Source: Lomentospora prolificans (taxonomy: Eukaryota; Ascomycota; Sordariomycetes; Microascales; Microascaceae). From it: a DNA stretch of 64,000 nt. Under the pieces are notes generated by a model. That model saw only the letters and a list, made by a program, of their open reading frames with translations. It made no database searches and was not told the DNA's origin. Positions 38,434-49,000 of this stretch are shown piece by piece. The position numbers and the translations under genes were made by a program. Within the stretch, counting starts at the first letter, position 1. Each line of letters opens with the position of its first letter. The stretch lies in NCBI GenBank assembly GCA_029532625.1, contig JARFXM010000006.1:1240001-1304000 (forward strand), written 5' to 3'.

Positions 38434-39437
38434 ATGTCGACCACCAACACCACCACAACAGAGAACAACACCAACAACAACAATAATAATAACAACATGA
38501 ATCGCACCCGCCGGGGATCCGTCGGCAATGCCGTCTTCAGCAATTTATTCCAGCGAAGTTCCTCTACTTCGGCCGGATCGTCCTCCGTCTTCCCTCCAGC
38601 AATCAATGTGAACGAAGCCGCTCAACGCCGTCGCCTATCCGTCTCTACCCTTGGTATCCACGGCACATCGCCCACTTCTAGCAATGCGCCCTACCATTAT
38701 CGCAGGGCCAGCACGTCAACCAACTCTAACAACTCGGACCCGATAGATGAGTGCGCCGTCGAGGAGGATGAGATGAACTATCCCACCAGTGCAAAGACCG
38801 CCCCGTCCACTCCTTTCCGGCGTATGAGTATTGGGGGTCCGCCAGTGCGCGGCTTCCGCAACGGAAGCATTAGCACAGGTAAGACTAGCTCTGCCATACC
38901 TCGCACACGCGGTACATCTCTCCCTATATCATTCTCCCTCCTTCACGCCATCTTCATTACTCTCCTGCCAAGTCACAAGGCTTGTAATCATGCATACTAC
39001 CTTTACCGTAATCTAGACTACTGTCGCTCGCCTATTCCGCATCTCCTCGGAGATGTTGTATGTTCCTTGGATGTACTATTTGTTACTAACCCTCCACCCC
39101 TTTCATCTACACTCGAACTCGCGTCCCGCTTGTCTGGTTGCAAGTACGGCTAACTCGTGTCCTAGACCAAAGTGCCTTCAGCTGGTCCGAGCAACTCCGG
39201 ACTCGAGCCGAGAGCTCCGTTTCCGGCCAACGACCCTCTTTCTCCTTTGGGAACAGTTTCAGCACTTCACCCCCTCGTGGCGGCGGGGTCCAACCTCTTC
39301 AGGAACGAATGCGGCCAGCTCCTGAGATGCAGGCACCTCCCGCCCAGGCAGCTGCTGTCAAACCCAAGCAGCCAGAGAGGCGAAAGCCAGATCCTTTCCA
39401 AGAGCGCATCTTGAAGGGTGACTTCTACATGGACTAA
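38434..39437 (+). CDS. Ser/Asn-rich protein with RRxS phosphosite motifs, unknown function
   Basis: Exons 38434-38878 and 39166-39437 (287-nt intron, donor GTAAGA, acceptor CCTAG) give 238 aa. The N-terminus is a Thr/Asn low-complexity run coded by AAC/AAT repeats. Four basophilic kinase-like sites follow (RRGS, RRRLS, RRAS, RRMS), as expected for PKA-type targets, in an otherwise disordered chain. The C-terminal half has SAFSWSEQLRTRAESS, a Pro/Gln region and a compact charged end (RRKPDPFQERILKGDFYMD) that looks conserved. I do not recognise a named family. The intron is several times longer than others in the window, so an extra small exon within it cannot be excluded, though the direct join is in phase. 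Regulation by phosphorylation is an inference from motifs only. Confidence 0.8.
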
Positions 39438-40870
39438 CACACTGCTCTGTGCCCCTCTACACGGTTTATCTATGGGGGACAATATTTTGAACTTCACAAA
39501 ATCTACCACACCAGCTCCTTGCTTCCGAAACTTCCATCCTTAAACAGGTTCATACTCGTTCATTAGGACCACAATATATTGTATCCTAATATAGCATCGA
39601 ACCTCACCTACCGACGCCGAACGCCCATGTTTTAACAGATCAAGTTTATCAAACTATCCGCACATTAACATTTTTTTCCACAAGCCGTCGGCGCCACATT
39701 TCTTTTTGCGGGTTTGGGTCAATGAAAATCCCACCCCAAACGGCTACCCAAACAGCCACTATTATCACATGCGTTGGCGACTGGGGAACCCACGAAAGGA
39801 GAGTACGGAATGGACTAAGGAATGCGTCATTTGCTAGAAGGCCCTAAATGGAGTGTCTCCGTCAGGCAAGGCTCCGTGGGGAAGAATGCCCTGGCCCTAC
39901 AGCCGGCGGCTCCGCGCGATGACATCCCTTACAGCGAATGCATACATAACTTGGCCTGCACAGGTCTTAGCGGAGGATGGGTGTGGTTACGAAAGTCGCC
40001 ACCAAGCAGTGGCTTCAACATCAGAGCATCCATTTTCTTTTCTTCTACTGACTATGAGCATCGATTTAGCGACCGTCCTTGGATGGCGTTGCTGGCTTTC
40101 TTTGACTTGCCTGGAATTATGATGACTACGGTGGTAAACGGCTGTTTGTTTTGGGCTGTAACATCTGTCGCATTCATGGATGGATGTGGGGCCCGGGAGC
40201 TGGCCTCTATCACCTGCCTCGGCTTTCTTGAGGGACTCTAAGAATGGCACAATTGGATCGGCACCCTCGCCGGGGAAACGGAACTATGCATACGGCAATA
40301 TGTCTCTTCAGCTTGGTAGGCGTTCACAGACTGGAACTTGAGAGAAGGAAGTTGCAGAAAACAGTGTACAGGTAACGAACAGTGCTGGAGCTTTTTTTCT
40401 ACAAGCTTAGATCTCACACATGTATATGGCTTATGTGTAAATGGGGAATTTTATGGCTTGGAACGGGCAGGTACGCTTAGGAACACCAGATTGAGAATTC
40501 GAACCATAGGAGTGAACATCATTGCCTGAATTTGAATCATCCGTATGTAGATACGACACTTTTACCATGGCCCGTATGAGACTTTGCCCAGGTATCATAT
40601 GCCTCTGCGAAAGCGGCCCGTATGCATTTCAAGGCCTCATAATATGTCTGCTATGCTCGAAATACACCTAAACGCCAAGAAATGCACTCGAAAAACCAAA
40701 CCTCGTAACTTTTCTAACCACGATCTTCGTGCCGCAGATAACCAGGCCGCAGGCCGCTTAGTAGCGCGAAAACGTGGTAAAACTACACGCTTGATATTTT
40801 TCTCATTTCTTGATTCGGCCAAGAACAGAGAATGACCGCTCTACGTTGTCGAGAGTGACAGTACAAAAGA
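39438..40870. other. Convergent intergenic region
   Basis: Lies between the poly-Asn/RRxS gene and the G-patch gene, which converge. No motif-bearing frames; the 139-aa frame at 39822-40241 is unsupported. Confidence 0.5.
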
Positions 40871-42144
40871 TCAGATAGCAAGAATCTGGTAGAGTAGCGT
40901 TAGCAGACGACAACAGCCACGCAAATCGGGTGCCAGAACATACCTGCTTAAGCGCCGCCGCATCCAGCATGGCAGCGCGCTTAGCTGCCACACGGCGGGC
41001 ATGGTGAATATGCCTACCTTTGGACAATCCAGTAGGCGTCGACGTTCCCGACTCAGCAGGGGTGTTGGTGATAGTTGTGGTGGATGAATCAATGATTATA
41101 GAATTTGTGGTCTGTATAGAGTCGCCCTCGGAGTCCGACTTCGACTTCTTTTTCTTCTCCTTCTTCTCCTTCTTTCCCTTTTTGGTCTTCTTGTCCTTCT
41201 TGGATTCTGCTGCGTCCTCCCGGTCGCTAAGCTCGGTCGAGCTTTCCTGTGCATCTGTGGTTTTGAATAGGCTCTTTTTCTTCTCCTTTCTTTCCTTCTT
41301 GTCCTTCTTGGCGATTGCACTCTCGATCCTGGATGATTCGGCCTCGTCCTCCTGCTTGTTTTTCTTCTTGGTCTTTTTCGCGGCCTTTGTGTCTAAGCTT
41401 CCTAAAAGAGCGGAAGATTCGGTGCTCTGCTCGGCATCGGACCCTTTCTTCTCTTTCCGCTTCTTCTTCTCCTCCTTACGCCGTTTCTTCTCGGCGCGGG
41501 AGTCGTTGTCTTTTCTCCTCTTCTTTCGCGGGGCCTCATCTTCGGATTCGTCGGCAGGTTCGTCTTCGGCTTTCCTCTTCCCTAGATTTGCCATAGTATT
41601 TTCGCCGAGATCGCTTGTCGTCTCAGGAGTCTCTCCGTTTGCAGAGCGATTGGAAGTCGAGGTCTCGATAAGGTCCAAACCATCTTGAACGAGTAGCCCG
41701 CCCCGCACGAAAGTGATACCCCCGACCCTCTGGCCAAGATATACCATGGCCTTCTTCCTCTCCCGTTCCCGCTTCTCTTCCTCAGTTTCCACCTTGCCGT
41801 TCAGCCTCGCAAATATGTCCTTGACCTCGTCAATGCCCGCAATGTCATTTTCGCCACTTCCCCCACCTGGCCGGTATCCCAATCCGCCAGCATCCTCCTT
41901 TAATAAGACGCGGATATAGGAGGCGTTTGCGGCGCCGTGGAGGGGCGCATGGGGCGCATCCACAGCACCAAGGAATGCCCCGGGGGTCCAGCCATGGGAA
42001 CGAAGGATGCGCTGGCCAAAGGTGGTCTCGTCCTTCAGCCAGCGGTGATTGTTGGGGTCCTTGGAAATGCGGCTTGAGGGGGTTAGTGTACAGCACCAAA
42101 AAAAGGAAGACTAGGGGGGAATAGCGGCATTACCTTTTTACCAT
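40871..42144 (-). CDS. PXR1/PinX1-like G-patch protein
   Basis: Minus-strand exons 42144-42134 (11 nt), 42072-40944 and 40885-40871 (15 nt) give 384 aa; the two introns (61 and 58 nt) have CTAAC branch sites, and all phases close. The G-patch region is at about residues 8-75 (RISKDPNNHRWLKDETTFGQ, ILRSHGWTPGAFLGA, ASYIRVLLKEDAGGLGYR). Next comes FARLNGK and a KKAMVYLGQRVGGITFVRGG segment, then a long Lys/Glu/Arg-rich nucleolar-type tail, and a terminal SKGRHIHHARRVAAKRAAML block ending ALKQILAI. PXR1 (PinX1) proteins act in pre-rRNA/snoRNA maturation as partners of the Prp43 helicase and can inhibit telomerase. The final ILAI comes from the 15-nt exon. Acceptor 1 is CAAG, which is less usual than YAG. 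The family call is good; orthology with Pxr1 versus a paralogous G-patch protein is less certain. Confidence 0.85.
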
Positions 42145-42921
42145 CTTGAACAACCTTGTTGTGAACGAGAGACTTTCCAAGTAGATGGCTTCGCCGGCCT
42201 CTTCCCTATCAATAATGAGCAGTAAGCTGGACTGGCATAAAATTGAAGTCGGTCAAAGGAAAAAAAAAAAACGAGGTCCCAGATTTTTAGTGGGGTTGGG
42301 TTTCCCTGGTTCCACTCATCCTACTGGATGTATAGTTGTGCCGAGGAATAACCATCACCTTCACCGAGATCTACGACATCCTCGAGCCACCATGTAAGTG
42401 TATCTCCTAAGGGGGCATTCAAAAGTTAGACTAACCGAGGTAGAAACATTTCTTCAAGTATGGAATTTCATGTTGTCCACTATCCTGATAGGGGCCTCTG
42501 AAAACAGATTACCAGTTGCCCCTAAAGTCCAGCTCTAGGGGGAACCGAGTTTGTTACGAGGGATCGCAGCACAGTGGGATAGCTTCAAAGGAGTGGAATT
42601 AGAGTGTAATACTCCTAGTAGGGAGCTTACCTAGGAATATAATGGTTATTTTATTATGTTGGTAAGCTGCCAATACTTGTATCAATTTTATACTAAGCCA
42701 TGGTGAGTGTCAGGTATCGTATCATACCTAGACGTGGGCACAGACTACACACAAACTCAAGAGCAAAAGACTTTATTTCCAGGATAGCGGTTGCCAGCTT
42801 GAAAAGCATTCCCCTCCTTATATCTATTACTTTCAATCATTAGAATATGACAAAGGCACTGAGTGTTGAGAAATATAAAGTTCTTGCCAAAACCCATCCA
42901 CTGAACAATCTATCTCAGATC
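42145..42921. promoter_or_regulatory. Divergent promoter region
   Basis: 777 bp between the G-patch gene (minus) and the BTB gene (plus). The DNA becomes more AT-rich to the right of about 42,600. No distinct regulatory element was recognised. Confidence 0.4.
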
Positions 42922-44226
42922 ATGGCTCCTTCTAAATGCAACCCACAAAATCAGAATGGTTCTAATAAACACCGAGTATGTTTAGTTCTTGAGTTTGGAC
43001 AACTTCGGACTTATCTCTAATTCTCCTAGAATTCTTAGCACCGGCGGTTTCATGCAAGCACTCGTCACGCTTCTACGTCCTCGAAGGATATCGAAAGCCT
43101 CAAGGACAGGACATCATATCTGCAAGAGCAAAGCAAACCTGTTACCAAGCAGATAAGTATTCGTCCACCGCGTTTTGAGCAGTATGGGGACGGACATACG
43201 ACCGTGGGTCTTCCTGTACCTGAGTTCATTGGGTGTAATTTTGAAGGAAACCCGTCCGTTCCAGTCCCAAATAGAACCAGAGTCATCAAGACACGGCTGA
43301 CTACTATTTTACAAAATTCTTGTATGGAAGCATCGAGCTGGTCGTGATCTGGCCATCGTCTGCCAAGGGCAGCTCCTCTACTTCCACCAGCACATCGTCA
43401 CTCACAGTGCTCCCGGATTTTCCACATCATCGCTTGGCCCTGCATTGACGTACGAATAGCCAAGACAGTTGCTTAACAAAATCTAATAGATGATGTCACC
43501 ACATCAGCGGGGCGAAGTCATTGACCTGGCTGCTTGGAGCCCAGAGATCTTGGGGGAGCTCTTCAGATTTGTGTACCTTCAGGGTTAGTGAAACCTTTCA
43601 TATATCCTTCAAACGAGAATTCATCATGGACAGACTCTAATGCTTGATACATAGACTATCACGTTAATGAATGCTTCCCGCCCGATGCCGCTAATTTACG
43701 GCCTATTCCATTCCACATTCGGATGTTCTGCGCAGGTTGGGTTCTCCATTACTACAGCGATGATTTCGAAAGGGCCGTATTTCGGAAGATCAATCAATGC
43801 ACCGAAGGCCTAACGGAAGCCCTAAAGGGTGGCCTTGGTCGATGCATCCTAACGCCGAAGGAATACTCTGGGATCGCGGGCCCGCTTCATGAAGCCTTGA
43901 ATATACTCTATAAACAAACAAGCGTCGAACCTGTCCGCAAGCTCTTACCTATCCGAGTCGCCCTAAGTCGGTTGCTTGATATCGCCTTGCCTCTGCTCGC
44001 CCGTGAGACCGGATTTATGGGGATATTCGATGCCTTGTGGGTCAAGGAACCATTGTACCGGAGATGGCAAGGCGACCACTATATCTTCTATCGGATGGGC
44101 TGTCTTGAGGACCAACGGAAGGAGCCGACCGCAGAGAGTTTTGCGGCCATAGTAAGAAGTCTTGATGCGGTGAGTAATGATACGCAGCAGCTAGGTGTAT
44201 GGTCGAGTCTGCTTGGGCAATACTAG
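42922..44226 (+). pseudogene. BTB/POZ-domain gene, probably disrupted
   Basis: Pieces in order: 42922-42975 (MAPSKCNPQNQNGSNKHR), 43039-43449, 43490-43583 and 43655-44226, with plausible introns of 63, 40 and 71 nt. Total exon length divides by three, and exons 1, 2 (first part), 3 and 4 share one frame. Within exon 2, however, an in-frame TGA occurs at 43345-43347, and the conserved BTB core (DLAIVCQGQLLYFHQHIVTH) is in the +1 frame between about 43346 and 43414; the original frame then resumes (FHIIAWPCIDMMSPHQRGEV). This looks like a 1-base and a 2-base insertion that compensate. The later part is intact: EVIDLAAWSPEILGELFRFV, DYHVNECFPPD and an alpha-helical C-terminal half as in fungal BTB proteins. 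An alternative fully open model needs two weak introns (43282-43330, 43397-43489) and loses part of the BTB fold. Partners and role are unknown. Confidence 0.55.
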
Positions 44227-44830
44227 GGTGCCAAAAGTAATAATGGTAGCTCATCACGAGATAGCTAGCCACTAGGTTATGAGGGCAGTGTCGCAAACTT
44301 GAGCTCTTGTCGACCCTATTAATCCATTTCTTCATTGCAGTGGAGAAACTGCTACGGTTATGACGATTCTCTACAAGCATCTGCTAGCAATGGTCTTCAA
44401 AGTATTTCGAAGCTCACAGGCGTTCAACATCGCGTATCAGCCACTATTAGCCCGTGTGTTAACTTTATGATCTAGTCACAAAAGGCGCGAGGTTGGTATG
44501 TCGTATTATTAAAGTATTGAGGATAAGTTGTTGCGGCTTGTCGATTCCACATGGTGCGGAATCGCGATGTGACCTGAGCATTTGTTTTGGGTCAATCGAC
44601 TGCTGTCAGCTGGCTGGTGTCTAGGCTGACAAATTTGAGGCCTTCTCGCCTCGTTCTTCCCTGACGGGGCGCTTGATAGCACAAGCGTGGGGAGCACCTT
44701 CCAGAAGCCTCGCCTTCTACCTTGGTAGAGAAGGCTCATCAGCTTGACACATTTTTCGACAAATTCATGAATGTTGTCCGACTCCACCCCTCACCTCACC
44801 TCTCGAAACTGACGCGAAATAGAAGGCACC
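44227..44830. promoter_or_regulatory. Upstream region of the Txl1 gene
   Basis: 604 bp between the BTB gene and the thioredoxin-like gene. No specific site recognised. Confidence 0.4.
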
Positions 44831-46081
44831 ATGGCGAGTATAACTAATATCACGAGCAGCGCAGAGTTTGCTGATAGCTTAAAGAAGTCGCGTGTTGTTG
44901 TCGTCGATTGTAAGTATCCATCTTCCCCCGAGCTACCCCGCGCATCATTTTCGGTGCGGACCGCCCCTCAGCGAGGCCGAGGCAATCACCGCTCGCTGTT
45001 TTCTATATGATCCTTTTGAGCGCGGTGCCCTATTCAGAATGAATTGGCGCTCAGTTCCTGTCCGAAATTTCAAGTAGCAGCTGCTGAATCTCCATATGTC
45101 TAGTCTTTTCCGAGGGATGCACGCGTTGCCAGGCGATTGCGCCACTGTATGAACGATGCGCTGAGTCCTTCTCGAAACCCAACGCTGTGACCTTTCTCAA
45201 AGTCGACAACGATAAGCAAAAGGAAATTTCCCAAGCCTACCGGATTACCAACCTACCGACCTTCCTCCTCTTCCGCGATGGCAAAGAGGTGAACCGTGTT
45301 ACAGGCGCCGACCCAAAGAAGCTTCAAGAGATGGTTACCAAGATTGGGGATGCCGCTAGTGCTGCTGAAGAGAGCGGGGCCGCCGGATCGTCGTCTTCTG
45401 GGTCTACCTGGCTCGGTGCCGGACTTCCGCGTGGCTATGGCGATGTCACCAGCGATATTGAGCTCAAGGGTTGCGAGCTACTAAACGCAGATGACGAGGC
45501 GGGACCTGTGCGTGTTCTTTTCGATCCAGCAAAGCCTAGCGCTTTGGATGCCTCTAGAGCGGCTGCCGTCAAGGCCTCTGGTCAAAAGGACTGGATTGAG
45601 AGCGGAGCTGACGACCAACTACTACTCTTCGTTCCTTTCCAATCCATGTTGAAACTCCATACTATCCAGGTGAGCATTGCCCAACGTTCACGGCATGACG
45701 CTTAACCCGAGCTAACACATTGTCCTGTAGCTTACCTCCCTCCCTCCCACTGATTCCGATGACGACGAACCACCGATGAGACCAGAAACTATCCACCTTT
45801 ATACTAACCACCCACATAACCTTGACTTCAGCGAGGCCGATGACACCCCGCCAACCCAGGCCGTCACGCTTAGCTCACGCGATTGGAATAAGGATGGCAC
45901 CGCCACTATCAACCTACGATTCGTGAAATTCCAGAATATCACGAGTCTAGTTATCTACGTTACCAAGGGGGATGGCGATGGTGAGAAGGTTCGTCTTGAC
46001 AGGGTCAGGCTAATTGGAGAATCTGGTGAGAAGAGGGAGATGGGCAAGCTCGAGAAGATGGGCGATCTTCCCGGCGAGTAA
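44831..46081 (+). CDS. Thioredoxin-like protein with PITH domain (Txl1 type)
   Basis: Exons 44831-44909, 45104-45669 and 45731-46081 (introns 194 and 61 nt) give 331 aa. Residues 1-110 form a thioredoxin fold: RVVVVDFFSEGCTRCQAIAP, the KVDNDKQKEISQAYRITNLP strand with the cis-Pro, and FLLFRDGKEVNRVTGAD. A Ser/Gly linker leads to a PITH domain (about 135-325; the CELLNADDEAGP, DQLLLFVPFQ and LVIYVTKGDGD segments). Txl1/TXNL1 proteins bind the 26S proteasome through PITH and act as redox cofactors. The usual WCGPC active site is GCTRC here (Cys32, Cys35): both cysteines remain, but the preceding Trp and the Gly-Pro between them are replaced, which should alter redox potential. Intron 1 is longer than most. 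Splice phases close, and the active-site codons lie well inside exon 2. Confidence 0.94.
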
Positions 46082-49000
46082 AGCTTATGGGTGTGGGTGC
46101 ATTCGTTGGGGAAAGAGGAGTAGCGGGGCTTGGGTTGGGCTGGAATGGAAGTGGTGCAAGATAGTCGTTCATGCTCGCTTGGGTCTTTATCCCATCACCG
46201 GTGGCTGGCTTACTCGCCTTGGTGATGAAGGATGGAGTTGTCCAACGAGAATTCAGGAGGAGTCCGGACAAGTTTTCACCTTAGAATAGGCGCCCGGTTC
46301 TCGCGAATCGGCTGCGCCAACCTCCTACAACCTCCTAGAATAGGAGGGAGGGTAGAGAAGGCGCTTCAAAAGAACCGGATCCCGCGATATCCAGAGAAGG
46401 CGTTTCCCATAACGAATTATAAGAGAGGAAAAAATAGACGGTGTGTTTCTACGTCTTATATTGACGACTGACCTACTGGGTAGGGTAAAATCATAAACTG
46501 GGGCTACGGCAAAGGAGTGCGGCTAACGAGAGGAGGAGGAACGGAACGGCTATCGAACCATGCCTCTGGGATTGGTTCCAGGCGTTCCCGTCTATCCCCC
46601 AGCCCATCAGCTTTTAAGAAGCAAGCCCGGTACGGTCGCTGCGAAGAGTGGTATTGGCTGCAAGAAATAAAATATAAGGCGAAGTGATATACCGGGCCTG
46701 GTTCAACACACAGGTGGAGCCTGGGCTCTCGCCAAACAGGGCGGTGCGATGGCAGGTCAGAAGCGAGCACTTGCCCCTCCAATGTGAAGGCGTGTAGAAC
46801 AGCTCGAGAGAGGCGGGCGAAGTGGGGTTTGGGGGAGATGGAGGGGGTGAGGAAGGCAGTCGATCTTCCCAGTTTATTGAGAGGAAAGTGACGTCGAGAT
46901 TTAAGAAGATTTTAATATCAGACAACAAGAGACCACCCCTTCCGTTGCACATGAGTGGAGGGTAGAGGAGGTGAGATGAAGGCAGACAGAGCCAGAAGGA
47001 GCGCAGGGTGCTAGCTGGCTCTGATATTATATTAAGGAATTGACCAGTGACGTACGAGAAGAGCATCACCAGACAGGCATTTATAGAGACAGATAAATGA
47101 TCCCGGGACACTATAGGCACGGCAAGCGCGAACGGGAGGCGCAGATGAACTGGAGTTGCCCGCCTCCGTCGAAATAGCGAACCTTACCCTGCTCCACCAT
47201 CACACCCGCGAACAAGTCATGACTAGACCCGCACACACACAAGATTACGCATGCGTCGAAAATGCACGTTTCTTGGGAAGTGTTCATTTGATTGCCCGGA
47301 TTCTCACCTGGGCCAAACGAAGGGTGGAAAGCCGCTTTCTCGACAAAAAGGGAGGGCTTTCTGGATAAATTATGTCCAGCCTCCGCCACCTCGATAACCA
47401 GCTGTGAAAGACCACTGGGAATGCGAAGATGACGCGTAGCTAAGGCAGGCCTGCAATTATGATGAATCTGTGGCGCGGGACTCGTGATAGGAAATCCATA
47501 GAGATTGAAGATTTCGAAAAGCTTTGACTTGGGAAACTACGGAGTCACGCCAGCCGCACAAAGAAAGAAAAAAGAAGGAAAAAGAGAGAATCTCCAAAAA
47601 TTTTCGCTCGCGAGCTGCCATTTTATTGTTTGTTCGGAAAAAAGGTGGGTTCTTTGGCTGGAAATGGAGCCCCACATCCGGGAAACCCCAGTGACTTGAT
47701 TTGTCAGTCGGATTAATTATCACCTACTCGTAGATTATAGCCTGATGCTCCTTGTAGTCAGTCAGTGGTGGTACAACGCTCAAGGTACCCTTCCAGTGGC
47801 CCTAAAACTGATTTGCGATTTTCTCTCGTCGTTGGCCGGCTGTGACGACACGACCAGGTGCGTGGGGGTGCCAGGGCCAACCAGCGCTACATTGTGCAAC
47901 GCCGGCGCCCTCGAGCACTCTCTTGTCGTCACCAACCCCCTGATCGGGGTTTTATTCATCAGCAAGCTTGCACCGTGCAGTGCTTTCCGGAGAGGGCTTT
48001 TCCCCGCCAAATGGACTTCCGGCCAGCGTCGAGATGGAGGCACACTTGACCAGACATACTCGCGCCTGTGCATATCACTCGAGTGAGATACGATGCTCTC
48101 AAGCCATCTCCGACCCAACATCGTCAGCGAGCTGGATGTCCCGAGTTCCGTCTTCTAGCACGGTCCGCTACGTGTCATGGACCGGATAGGCCTCGAATTT
48201 GGTCACGAACTATTGTGGTAGGGCCTGTTCGTGCTCGACGGCCCATAAAGGGGGCTTGGCGAGTGTTGCAAATTTGTACGAGTTGCACAGGAGTCGAAAC
48301 GCCGAAACAACGAGGCCTGGGCGCGGTGCTGGCTCAGCCAACAGTAGATCTGTGTTTTCTTCATGGCCTTTTATTTTCAAAAACATGAAGCGGCACTCAG
48401 GGGCTGCATAGGATAACCCGTCGAAGACTGATCGGCTGGTGATCGAAAATTCGAATCCTGGAATAGGGGCTATTTCATCAATAGATCACCCTGCTATTAA
48501 ACAGACCAGGCCGAACGGGTGGGTTTTGAATTATAGGGGTCGTTAAAGCGCCTATATTGGCAGAGGATACAAAATGATTGTGGCGGGCTAGCAATAGTCG
48601 GATGTTTATACCCGCCATCGTCCTTCATCAAACCCCCTCCTAGGAGGGACTACGCACCATGCCAACAAGTCACCTTCGCTTCTGGACTTTGGGCCATGGC
48701 TTCGTTCTTGTCACTCGATGCTGCTCTCGTTTGACTCAGGCCGCTCCAGGTCATAGTCTAGGTCATGTCGGTCAGCGCTCGGGACAACCCCCTCTCTGGT
48801 TCCAGGTCAAAGTCTATCACCATGTAGGTCTTGCAGCGCAACGCGGGGTAACAAATTTCCTTCCCACCCGCGGACGTCTCTCGAGCTTCCCCCCAATCTC
48901 AGTTCTCCCTATAATAGCACAGTGTTCACTTACGGATTAGTTATACGTTTGGGTAGTAGTTCTGTGCTCCAGCGCTCGACCAGACAAGACGAGATGAGGC

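Noticed and set aside
38042..38500. 152-aa plus-strand frame overlapping the start of the poly-Asn protein
   Set aside because: Crosses a good TATA box and the real start in another frame; it ends in a translated Asn-repeat shadow.
41020..41688. 222-aa plus-strand Ser/Phe-rich frame
   Set aside because: Antisense of the Lys/Glu-rich tail of the G-patch protein.
48420..48475. TTCGAATCCTGG motif suggesting a tRNA 3' half
   Set aside because: The T-stem bases do not pair and there is no matching 5' half.
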